A stretch of 64,000 nucleotides of DNA, taken from the NCBI GenBank assembly GCA_027563935.2, contig CM050453.2:12914001-12978000 (forward strand), in the 5' to 3' direction. Shown in pieces: positions 39,101 through 51,100 of the stretch. The position numbers were made by a program, and so were the translations under genes. How positions within the stretch are numbered: position 1 is the stretch's first letter; the number at the start of each line of letters is the position of its first letter. The notes below the pieces were generated by a model. It was not told the origin of the DNA, ran no database searches, and saw only the letters and a list, made by a program, of their open reading frames with translations. Origin of the DNA: Costus lasius. Taxonomy: Eukaryota; Streptophyta; Magnoliopsida; Zingiberales; Costaceae.

Positions 39101-42100
39101 TTGTTAATTCACTAAGCACATTAATTACTATGTCTCTGGATTATTTATGGTTTTGGATGTAGTTTAATTATTATGAACCAGTAGATGATTTTTAACTATT
39201 TGGTATCAGTGCCCAAAATTCCTAATCCTTGTGCTGGTTCTTGTTCTTTGTGTGATTTGGAAGAAAAAGTTTTCCTTTTGTTTACTGGTGGTTTTGTTGG
39301 GCTGAGTTTTTTAGAGTTCTCGCCCGTGATGGATGCTTGTGAACCATGATATTATGGTCTTTTATCTGCTGGCAGTTTGTATGACTTCCCAATGGCTTAT
39401 GGACTTGCCTACAATTTCTTTGAGTGATTTCCTGAAGATGTTTGTTTATCTTGCATTTTCTGTGTTGTCCAATGATGAGTCATTTTACGGACTAGAGTTT
39501 CTGCTCACATGCTATTGTTGCGTGTGTTGTCCAATGATGAGTCATTTTACGGACTAGAGTTTCTGCTCACATGCTATTGTTGCGTGTGATTGAAGACAAA
39601 ATCCTTGGGTTTCTGAGCTCAACACTAGTTTTTAACTTGGGTTCTCTGGCAAAATGTGTTTTTCCGATTGCTTTTTATTTTTTGTTTAGATTACAACTTG
39701 TATTCCGTAAATCTGTTTGGATTGGCTGCGATGACTTTGTTCCGTGTGCTGTCCCATGCTTTAACTATCTATGCATGGTTGTAGTAGCCCTGGTGACCCA
39801 AACATTTATTTTTGTCCTTTCATGCTTGCTGTTTATTTATCTCACATTTTCTGTGTTTGTGATTTCACTAGAAAGATAATCTTCAGTCATTTGTAGTGCA
39901 AGTCCACATTTTAAGTGCAAGTCAACAATTTCTTGCAATTTGCCATTTGTTTTTTAATGCTATTTGAAATGAAATTATGCTCTTTTAACTTGTGGTGGTT
40001 TGTATGACTGAACAATGACTTCGGTTACGGGCTTGCCTGTGGTTTCTTTGAGTGATCTTTGAGTGATTTTATGAAGACGGAAGAAAATGAATTACTTTTG
40101 AAGATACAACTTAAAAATAATATAATAATATTTTTCTATCCACTTTTCTTTCCCCTCAAGGAAACAGAAGAAAACAAAAAATAAGTCTTTCCTTCCCCTC
40201 AGATTTTCTTTCCCTTCCCTTTTCCTTCCCTCGAAGGAAACAGAGCCTAAGTACCCAAATGTAATTGTTGCAACATCACTACTCATGTTGGTTTCTTGAA
40301 AAAATGTGGTGATAAAACATATTGTGAAAAAAAGAAATAAAAATGATATACTAAAACTGAATAAACAAGAAAACTATGAATTATGACTCTAGTCCTAGTT
40401 TTTATTTCCACAAGTTTCAAAAGCCAACAAAGAAATCCCACCTTGCAAGAAGAAGTCTCAGGTGTTTGATAAACAATCATTGGAATGAAAACAAGAATAT
40501 GAGATTTCATCTTTTACCTGGTAAATACTTGTTTCATCCAGATGAATTCGTGTATAGGCCTTGTCTTTAGCCAAAGATGTAATATCACTGTGACAAAAAA
40601 ATTTAACATAAAACAACGTAATTGAATAATTTTACATGTACGGAGACAATATGACACATTATGCAATGAAAAATATTTAGGAATACTGGAAACATATAAC
40701 TGAACAACTCCAACATTGAGTCAAATCAGAATACCTTCTAGAGTATGTATCAAGCAACCGATCATTCTCATCAATTATTGGAATTGAACTAACTTGAGCT
40801 GCATAACAACGAAAAATATAAGATAAGCATACTGTGTAAGAGAGAATAGATGAGACTAAACAGGATTATAAAAGATCATACATATTCAGAACATAAAAAA
40901 TAACATATAGGGAGCGGGAGCATACTAAATCATTGGTCTAATGATGCAAAGGATTGTGGTTTTTGAAGGTTAAAAATTAGCCAAAACATAAAAATTCCGC
41001 AGGGCATATAGGATCAGTAAATGGACAAATGAACTTACAACCTGATTCCAATTTGACAAAATTATTGCACGAAGATCATTCCAGTTTCACAAAGTTATAC
41101 ACAAAGATCTTAGTGGATAATTTTGGTAAATCAATTTCCTAAATTAACTACAGGAATATGAAAAAGGATGACTATCCAATGCGACGAACACATTGAGAAA
41201 ATTTTGTGATATCTATTGCATAAACAAAAATTCACGACACTGTTGAAGGACAAAAACATTGAGGAGGCTAATCCTGGTCACTTAATTTTTGGTTATTTCG
41301 CATGCCTAGTTATGGATATTATTCCAAAAAAAAAAACCCTAAAAACCTCCCTATTCTAAGCAAGACCTAACACCAACCAGGGGATTATGTAATGAAAAGG
41401 AGGATTCCCACAGAGAATTCATCTTATGGTTGATGGTCAATATGCTAAAAGGCACGCAAAGTTCAGTAATGGTAATTGTCACAGACTATTTATTGATTGG
41501 CATATAAAGTGAAAACTAGTTTCTATCAATAATAATAAGTAATCTTGCAACTTATGGAAGATATTTCGGTTGGTAAAACGATGAAATTCAATATCTAAGA
41601 TCAAACCTTGCACTAACAGCGTTAACGCAGAGCTTAGTGATTCATTTAGTCTCAACATAACCAGCTGCTTTCCATTTGATTCTCCAGTTCTCGAGACCCA
41701 CGTTCCAAGAGGTAGAGTGCAAATTGATTGTTGCAAAATCGGTAATAGACCAGAAGAATGTTTAAAATGCCTGCAGATACCTGGAAGTTTTTTTAAAAAA
41801 ACAAAGTTGCTGAGAAAACAATAATTTCAGTGCCATTAAGATTAATCTATCTACTGATTAACAAAAAAGATTAGGTGCAAAATTAAACGAGCAAAAGAAT
41901 AGCAGAGCTTACATCTCAATATTCCAGAAAGGGATGCAAGATGAAGCAAATGTGGATAAGCCCCTTCCTGTGATGATGAATGAACTATTGGAACTGTCGT
42001 CACATGATTTTGTAAGATTTTCAGTGCTACATCTTTCAATGAATCACAAGGTCCGGCCTATAACATGAAAAGATATTATCTTATTGCCGATGAAAAATAT

Positions 42101-45100
42101 GCAAGAGCATGCTAGACACAAGAATGAAATTTGAAAATAAAAATTCCAGCGAATAATTGAAAAGTAGAGTTAAAAAAAAGAACACGACAATTAAATGAAA
42201 CATCAAATTGAAAATTATATACTGTGCATGCTCATAAAAAAACATCATTTTTTGTTTCAAGTATGCAAAATACGTTGTGCATAGTCCTCATAAAAATGGA
42301 TGTCTCGTCTTTGTGTCAGTAATACTGTAATGCATTACAGACATGACCAACAAGTAAAAGAAAAGAATGACCAACAAGAAGAAACATTGTCTCAAGGGAT
42401 GCATATTGTCAATGACAATATTTTCTTCCTGGTGGAATTTAGGTTCATGTTTATTTCTGCAAATTAGAAGCCCAAATCCCAAAGGAATTTATGATTTATA
42501 CAATCAATTACGCCAATGAACTGGCAAAGCAGAGCATAGCTATTAAGATCAATTTCCTAGTCCTTGACTTTATAGAGGGTTAAGAATCAGTTATAGAAAA
42601 GAAGAGCTGTGATAAAGAAGAAACACAACAGTTCTCTACCATGGACATAAACCAGATAGTCTCGCACAGATCAAGAAGGAAATTGAGGCCTTATGTAAGT
42701 AGGAGATGCAGTGAGGATGTTCTGGATGGTTGTATAGGCCAAGTGGAGCAATGAACATGGAAAAGTAAGGATACATCACTGCCTTTCCGGATTAGTTGGT
42801 CTATAGTTATATACTTGTTAGGTGTGTTCTCAAACTTAATATTCTCTATTAGCTTGTAAAGGATGCCTTGGAAGCTCGACCTTGCTACAGGTCAAGCTAA
42901 ATATAGGTCTCATTTCCATGCTTGATGGAGCCCTTCACCAAGTCCCAAAAACGATATAATACTTCTGAGACACCAAGATACCCTAGAAGGAATTTGAAGA
43001 ATCCAGATGGAGTGCCTTCCAGGTATTGAATAGTAATCCATCTCACCAAAAAGGAGTCCTTAGATGCAATGTACCAAAGGTACCTCATCAAGCAAGCCTT
43101 GTTCAGACGTAAATCTGTGTATGGTTCAATCTTCCTTTGTTGCAAGGAAGACAAACAATACAAACCAGAGGAAGCTACAGAGGGGCTACTCTAACCAGTT
43201 AATAGTAAGCTATGGGAGTGCAAATGCAGAACTCCACAAAAAAGGGAGAAGCCATGGAAAGCACAGTGGATAAGCTCAATTCTACTAGCAAAGGAGAGTA
43301 ATCTTCTCTTCCAGCTTCAAACCCAGCTACTGACTCAATAAGGAACAAGCAATCTTAGGTACCAAGGCTACTAGAGATTACTGGAATACCAAATTTGATA
43401 GGGAGTGAGCTAACTCGAATTCAAGGGAAGCTGAGTTAAAGTACTGGGTATAGCGCAAACATTTGTACACTTCAGAGAAATATGAGTATCCTTTTGATAG
43501 CCACCACAGATGCTAGATCTAGCTTGAAAAAAAGAAGAGACCGTTTGCAGTGGCCAGGTGACAATCTAGCTTTGTACCCTCATCAAGGTTTAATACAGCC
43601 CACAAAGTAAAGAATAATTTCCTTTCAGGCTTAAATGAGACGCATGGAGCAAAAGTTGGCTTCAAGCAGTCATATATATACTTGCATCAACCTCACATGT
43701 GGTTTAATGTTAATAAGTACACTCTTAAAGCAATTATAAAATATCAATGTTAAAGGTTAGCTGGTCCAATAGCTTGGGGATATAACTCTTCTTAAAAATA
43801 CATGGTTCAAAATGTTTACACGTAAAATAATAATAGCTTACCCTTCAACACCTTGTAGACCAATCCAATTCAGCACTCATTAACTAGTGACCCTTAGAAA
43901 ATTCATCTAGATATCAAAAATTATATCCATCTTTTTTTGAAATCATTTTATGAGAATGTACTAGACAAAAATTGTAAAACTGCACCCATTGCCTTCCTAG
44001 TTCAACACAAAACCAAGTTTATCAAAAATATGTTCTGAGTCACATGATTGTCCGATGCTAACCCAAGCAAACAATTTTAGAACAAACATAGTATCTGAAA
44101 TATGATAGGATTGGTAGAAACACCAATCCGGGTCTTAAGATCCTACCCAAGCCTAAGTTTATAGATACAAAAGAATTCAAATATAATTACTACTATACCA
44201 TACATCAATAAACTATTAGGCCAAAAGCCCTAAATGAGCTGACTTTGGATATTTTCAACCTATAATTTCTCTTTTTCTTTTTAGTTATCATTGTTGGCTA
44301 AGATCATTTTTCATCATTGCTCTTCATCGTCTTTGACAAACATTTATGAACTTTAAATCTTTATTATCCTCAATTATTTGTGAACTTCAACTATTTTTCA
44401 ATATGAAATTTGTAATCTTTGTCATTTTATTTAGTACCTTCATCATCATTTTTGTCTGTCTTCATGTTCATAAGTACCTTTATCTTTATTATCTATCATG
44501 CTTATGTTGTGTCATCTTCATTCACACCCTTGTTGTTTCTAGTTCATTCTACGTCTTATTGTATTTATTTATATATTTTATTACTTATTAGAATGTCTAT
44601 GTTATTCTTAAATCTATGAATATATTTTTAAAACAAATATATTTAAGTGACCCTATGTTCAATCCTATAGAGCCTCTACCATCTCAATCTTGACAACCTT
44701 GCACAAAACTATATTAAAAGAATGAGCACTAGAAAACATTTCCAAGCACCCAAGTATATTATTAGTATAAGGATAAAATACACTCCTTGGTACATCCAAA
44801 AGAAAGCTAGATCATATATCAAACAAGAAAGCCAAAACAGAGAATAACGAGTTACATGAATTAGTTCTCCCTGAGATTGTCTTCCATGGGTAACCATTTC
44901 ACTGCTTAGTTCTCGTTTTGCCACTTTCCAGGCAGAAATGGTATGAGTCTCTAGCTCTTCCTCAGTCAAGTTTGAACCATGACTACTGAGCTGTAAAAGG
45001 TAAAGGTAGCATTAGATACAGTATTCAATAAGAAATAGTATCTAACATTTCAAAGACTAACAAGTACAACACAACAGTTGAAAGCAAGGAAACAATGCCA

Positions 45101-48100
45101 ATGAAGGATTTTATTCACTGGGATGTCTATGTTGGTCACGTAGCAGCATGACTCAAGTCAATATTGAGTGGACAAGATGAGTAATAGGAGGAATAAGCTG
45201 ATGAATGAGTTGGATAAGGCGAAATAGATTACTTTTATTCCAGGTATTAAAACCGATATGGATGAGGATTAGGCATTAACAAAAAGAGTCGTTTTAATTT
45301 CTAGTTTAAAGTTCCTGAAGCATTTCATTTCTGTAAATTTAACAAATGAACATCAAATGTTTAGATTATTTTACGTTAAGAATAACGCTTCTTGACATAC
45401 AAATATACATGCAGCTTTTTTTTCTTCTTTATTATTTCTTTTTTGCATAAATATAGATATGATATTTTGCAGTTCTTTAAGAGGTGAATTTTTTTCTAAT
45501 ATTTGTTGGTCAAATAGTCAATTACCTTAAATTTCAAATAGGGTTTGAAATACCGGTTCAGACCGGACTAGTGTATCGGTCCAAGGGCAGACCGATCGGA
45601 CAAAACAGCAGAAGAAGAAGGCGGAAGCTTACATCCCTCCTCCTCCTTCCCCTTCGTGCTTCTTCTTCCGGTTTGCCACCGCCTCCTCTTCTACCTCTGC
45701 TTTGTCCACTCTTCATTGCTTTGTTCGCAAGGGCAAGTGAAAGTTCATATGCTTCCTGCTCTCGCTTTTGTTGCCGAGCGAGTTGAAGTGCAAACATTGC
45801 TACCTCCTCCTCCCTCCTCTTTCACTCTGCTCCGCTCCAAAGCACACTAGTCCATGTACCGATTCCTGGTTCAAACCAACCGTACCTCCCAATGTGAACC
45901 CGTTTTTTAATCCTTGATTTCAAAACAAAACCCTTTAAATTTTCTATTTTTAGCCTAAAAGTAACTACTTTTTCCAATTTATGATATTGCATACAACAGC
46001 TGTAAAAACTAAATTCTAGAAATATGTATAAGATTTTGTATAATTAAATGTATCATTTTAGTTTCTTATTACAAACTCATATATATCTCGTTAACTAAAA
46101 TATTATAACCTTGCAGTACATTCTCCAATATGAAGAAAGAAACAAAAATCCTAGAAAGAAGGGAAAAAGGAAGAGACTAAATTGCTACAATACGGTAGCA
46201 CAAAAAAGAAACCTACTAATACAATTAAGATATGCGAAAAAAATTGACCAATATGCATCAAATCTGTTAATCCTTTAACTGATCTGTCCTCTCTAAAAGC
46301 CTAATCCAACCTTCTCAGTGGGTTCCGCAAGTAATAGAAATTGGCTGATATTATTTTCTTTTTCATTTCTATTTCTTGTCCCTTTCTCCTTTTAAGGATT
46401 GCAAAACCTTCCTACATAACTGAATAAATGATTTCCTACATATGGAGCAAAACACAAATTCGAAAGCACACACATGACCTACACACGACAGAGAGGTGTA
46501 CCAATTCAGTCAAAGTTTGGTAGATCTTTTCTGCCCATAAATTCGTCTACCTCCCTGTCAACTCTTGTCCTTCTATTCACCTTGTCTCAATAACCATGAC
46601 AGGCAACCCCTGATTGCTCAAGAGATGGAAGAACATGTGACCAACAAGTCTTCAATCAAAATTTGAAAAGCCTTGCCTTGGTGTTACTCGGGTATAAGCC
46701 AAGGGGATGGGTAATCCAATTGAACCAACGAGTTTGAAATGTGTATAAAATCAGAAGTAGGAATTCAAAATATGCAAAATTAGGGAACAAAATTTTCTTC
46801 ACTCTCTTTATAAGAAGACAACTTAAATTTTTAGGTTCTTTTTGTTCATTTGTATTTCAAGATGCACAATTTTTTTTCTTCATTGAATTAACACCGACGT
46901 CATTACTAAGAAAGATAAGTACTTGTACATTGGTAGGCCAAATTACTGATTTATAATCGACTGTACAGACATGGATTTCTGTATAAAACATAAGTAACGC
47001 AGAACTATCTGAATCATATCAGAGCACAGGAAACCAGGTTTTCGTAGGAAAAGCAAAAAAATTGCTAAAGTATTAAGGAAACTATTGAAGTAAAGGTTCA
47101 TTCTTTTTTTCCTAAAAGCAAGCATTAACAATTAAGAAGATACAATGAGACTCTTAATCTATTCTATATTTAAGGGTTTAACAGGGATAAGATTCCTAGA
47201 ATTTATTTTCACGCAATTAAGCATAAGAGAAGAATGTTACAAATGACAAATGAACTCTAAGTTAATATAGTAAATTAACAATTTTACAATCACCTTTAAG
47301 GATCCAAGCAGAATTCAAAACAATCTTCCAGAGTAGTAATAAACATAACTTAAGACTCTGTGAGGAAGAAAATTTTCAGTGAAGCAATAAATGTGTTTGA
47401 TTATCTCATTACACAGTCTTCAGCAGATGCAAACAATCACATGAAGCAAATATACTTTGCTAAGAAAAAAAAGATGGGTTATGAATGCAAAAGTCAGAAT
47501 ATCGATATTCTACATATACCTCTTTCAGAATTAATATAAAATCCAATGGACTAAGTACTCCAACAAATTCTCCAGTGCAAGTGTCCAGTAAAGGAGCAAT
47601 AGGTATTCCCTGACAAAATAAGGCTTGAAATTTTAGGTAAAGAACAAATTACTAATTGAATATCAAAAAAATTCCATAAAGGCCTTCTACTCATACTTCC
47701 GAACTTCAAAAAAATTAAGAAACTCACTTTTTTTACTAGAGGTAATATGTCCCTAAAATGCGGTATTTCATTAAATGATTAGGGTGTCAGCCAAGAACAA
47801 GAAATATCATACACAAGTATACAGCATAATGCACCTGTAGTGCTAACAATCTTATTGTTGAAACCCTTATTAATCAGCATCAACCAATATGTCTATGTTA
47901 ATTTGTTTTTGATAATTGAAATAATCCACCAATTGACTCAACTCAACTTCAACAGCGTACTGCCTCAGTTCGTGCCATTTGTGCAGTCCAATTGAGCACA
48001 AAACTGTAACCCTTATCAAGGTTCAAATTTTTGGTCTGGTTCTACTATACTACCAAAATCCATCCTTAAAATGACAGATTACACTGAACCAACCCCTATT

Positions 48101-51100
48101 ATCCCATCACACAATGCTCATTAAATTATAAAATCAAGTGAAAGTGTGAAATTTAAAAGTATTATAAATGAAACAACGCAAGAGTACAGAAATCAAGTAA
48201 ACATAACTTATCTTGTTAATAGAAGTGTCAAATGTATAAAGAAAAGAGCTGCATGAAAGGAGAGCTTGAGGTTTGATCTAGCCAGATGTTTCTAATTTAG
48301 TCATATTTCATTCCTTAACTTTTCTAATTTATTTGCCCAGAATCAATTGGGGAATGAATTAATATGTCCACTAAGCATGGTGTTAATTCAGATAAATCTA
48401 GGACAAAACTAGAAAGCATGTATATTTGAATCTAATTAAGTAGGTCACATCATCCTAAATCATAGTTATCTTAGTGTGATTAACAATAATAAACTAATCA
48501 TGATTAGTTTGCATTAGAAATGGTATAACTGTACTTCTCTTAATCTCTACAATTGAATGAGAACTAGATTTTGATAATGAATCCACCGTAGTTTTAAAAA
48601 CCGTTTCGCACCCTCCGGTACATACGGGTCTAAGCCAGACCCAATACTGGAACATATAGTGCCAGCAAGTCCGATTGTGGTACCATTTAGTGTAAGTTCA
48701 CCTAGTACCGGTACCATTTAGTTTCAATAAATCCAATATAGTCCAATCTGAACCGGTACACCTCAGACCAAGATTTTAAACCTTGGAATTCACTCAAAGT
48801 TACTCTTGGAAAACACCAAGATGGCTTGAGGCGTTATGTGTTATAGAATGAAAGTTTTTGAAACTAGTATGAAACTATGTCGCTAGAAACAATATGAAGT
48901 AGCTTAAACATTGAATACATATTATGTTTCAGTGTCTCAAAAAATAAAATCTTAGTGAGGTTCAAAATTTTGATGGCATAGTATTTTATCATTCTACTTA
49001 AACACAACAAACACAGATTTGTTCTCGGTAAAATAGGTACTAGTTGCTGGCAAGGTTTAAAGTACCATTATGTCCTAAACGGTAGGTCGGTATGCTGTAA
49101 GTATATATATATATAATATGTTTTTTTGCCGGTACAAACCAGTATTACAAACCTTGGTTGCTGGTCATAGAAAAATTCAATAGGTAAAATGACATGACAA
49201 AGAAGCAGGTTGGACAAAGTAATTCTAAATTCCCTTTGCTCTATTTCACGCACAATTTAGAAAGTATAGAAGAAACCAGATAGACAGACAAGGTGCAGTT
49301 GAATGGCTAACTCTAGTGCCTGTGGTCAAGGTGCTAAAGCCAACAACAAGAGTAGCTGCGACTGAATTTTCAATTACTGCTAAAATGGTGATAATCGTTG
49401 GATCCACCTATTTGAACTTTGACTGCAGTTGCATCACCTCCTGGATGTGTGGAAATAAATTACACCTGAAGGCTGTCAGGTAACATGTATTCTGTAGTGT
49501 ATTACACCCATTGAGTTCATCCCAATTAGATATATTTATAGTCAAAGCTCCCATATATACACCGAAAACCTACCACCTACATGATTTACCAACTAATATC
49601 CATCAATCTATGCAAAACCAATCAGATTAAAAATAAAAGACAATCACCTTGATGGATCACTTAGGAGAGAGCTTGAACCATTTTTAAGAAAATGTTTCAT
49701 GAATATGGATATGAAACTGATATTACGATGTTACTGAAGCATGTAGATCCTTATAGATCGCATAGTGGAGACAGGTAGTACTTGAAAGGCTGCTTAGTTG
49801 TATGGTCCAAGTTTTAGAGAAATAGGATGTTCATATTCTACCTCAACTGGTTTTTCATTATCGTTACAATTTTCATCAAGAAGCATGTGTCCTTCAAATT
49901 AGGAAAATGATCATCAGATCACATACCAAAGCATATACTAGGACTAATTGCAATCATTAAAATTAGCCACACAACATCCATTCAATGATTTTGGTATTTG
50001 AACAAGGGACAATGAATAAAGTAGAAAGAACATAAATTTAACAAGAAAATACTATATTAACGCTAAGAAACAAAACCTACAATGTAAAATACCTGCTCAT
50101 AAATGATATGAAAAGCTTGCTTTACCGGCAAACTGATATCTAGAGCTATAACCTGAAGAAATGTATGAATATTGAATTAAGAGGTGACAGAGCTAGTTCT
50201 AACTTCTAAGTAGTAGCATATATGCTAATCTTATCAACTGAAGGATAAATCTTGTACCTTTCCTGAATCAGGGAGCAAATCATAGGCAGTACGGGTGGAT
50301 AAGAATTCACAAATGCGACCTTGAGAAGTTCCAATATCAACCTCTGAAATTTGCAAATTTGTCTCCTGCAGGGAAAACATCTGACAGTGAACTTGATGGT
50401 CTGATAAAATGGTAATTGCTCAACAATGAAAATGAGATATCAGTCTTGCAGCTGTGAAAACTATACATTGTTTTACTCTCCAGTATCTTCTTTCCCCTTA
50501 TAAAGTAGAACAGTTAACTAAAGGAGTTTAAAGCGTGTGAGGCATCCTTCAAACAACCAACTTTTAGCAAATACAAGGTTATAGTAGGGCTGTAAATAAA
50601 CCAATTTTTATTGCACGATTAGATAAATGAACAAGTTTGATGGATGAGCTTCAGTTAATATTTATGGAAAAAGTTTATGAACTTCTCAGGAACAATAATC
50701 ATACAAAAACTTATTTATAGGCTAATTTTTCAAATATTCAACAAAATATATTTAGATTTAAAAAAAGTATTATACTTTTTTTCATAGAAATTTATTTGAA
50801 TGCTTATTTGCATGCATGTGTTATACAAATACCATAATACTAAAGAGCATATTGAAGAATTTCGTATTTAATGGTATATATTTAATTAATGTGTAGATAA
50901 TTAAAGTTCATTTACTATGGGGTTGTTTGTGTCGACTCTACATGAGGCCAAAAAGATTTTGAATTTGCACTTGAGCTCAACAAGATTTTTAAGGATAAGC
51001 TTGATCTTGAAATTTGAGTTCAAAACTGGCTTGAGCTTCATGAGATTTCTGTATACAATCATGATATGGCCATCTCAACTCTATTTGGCTCATCTACAAC

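Larger units (their letters stand above)
34316..40247 (+). mobile_element. PIF/Harbinger transposon, apparently autonomous
   Basis: 5.9-kb DNA transposon in SNF4 intron 11, antisense to the host gene. Ends: CCCTCTATTTCCTTGGAGGGAA on the left and, read inward, GGCTCTGTTTCCTTCGAGGGAA on the right. Both are flanked by TAA (34313-34315 and 40248-40250), the 3-bp target duplication typical of the superfamily. It carries both expected genes, a DDE transposase and a Myb/SANT-like protein, each open after splicing. A second candidate left end, GGCCTGTTTCCTTAG at 34637, lacks a TAA duplication; the 34316-34634 stretch may be an internal-end duplication or a related MITE placed next to it. Confidence 0.85.
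15489..40517 (-). other. SNF4 intron 11, about 25 kb, packed with nested elements
   Basis: The exon ending at 40518 (...LDETSIYQ, donor GTAAAAG) and the exon starting at 15488 (ALQLRKAAN..., acceptor TGCAG) join without a frame change and are contiguous in the family protein, so everything between is one intron of 25,029 bp. It holds a copia element interrupted by a gypsy/pararetrovirus composite, a Harbinger transposon and simple repeats, listed separately. 15489-19400 and 33313-34315 show no gene; they contain short duplications (for instance a 25-base word at about 16107 and 16172) and ordinary AT-rich DNA. Confidence 0.9.
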
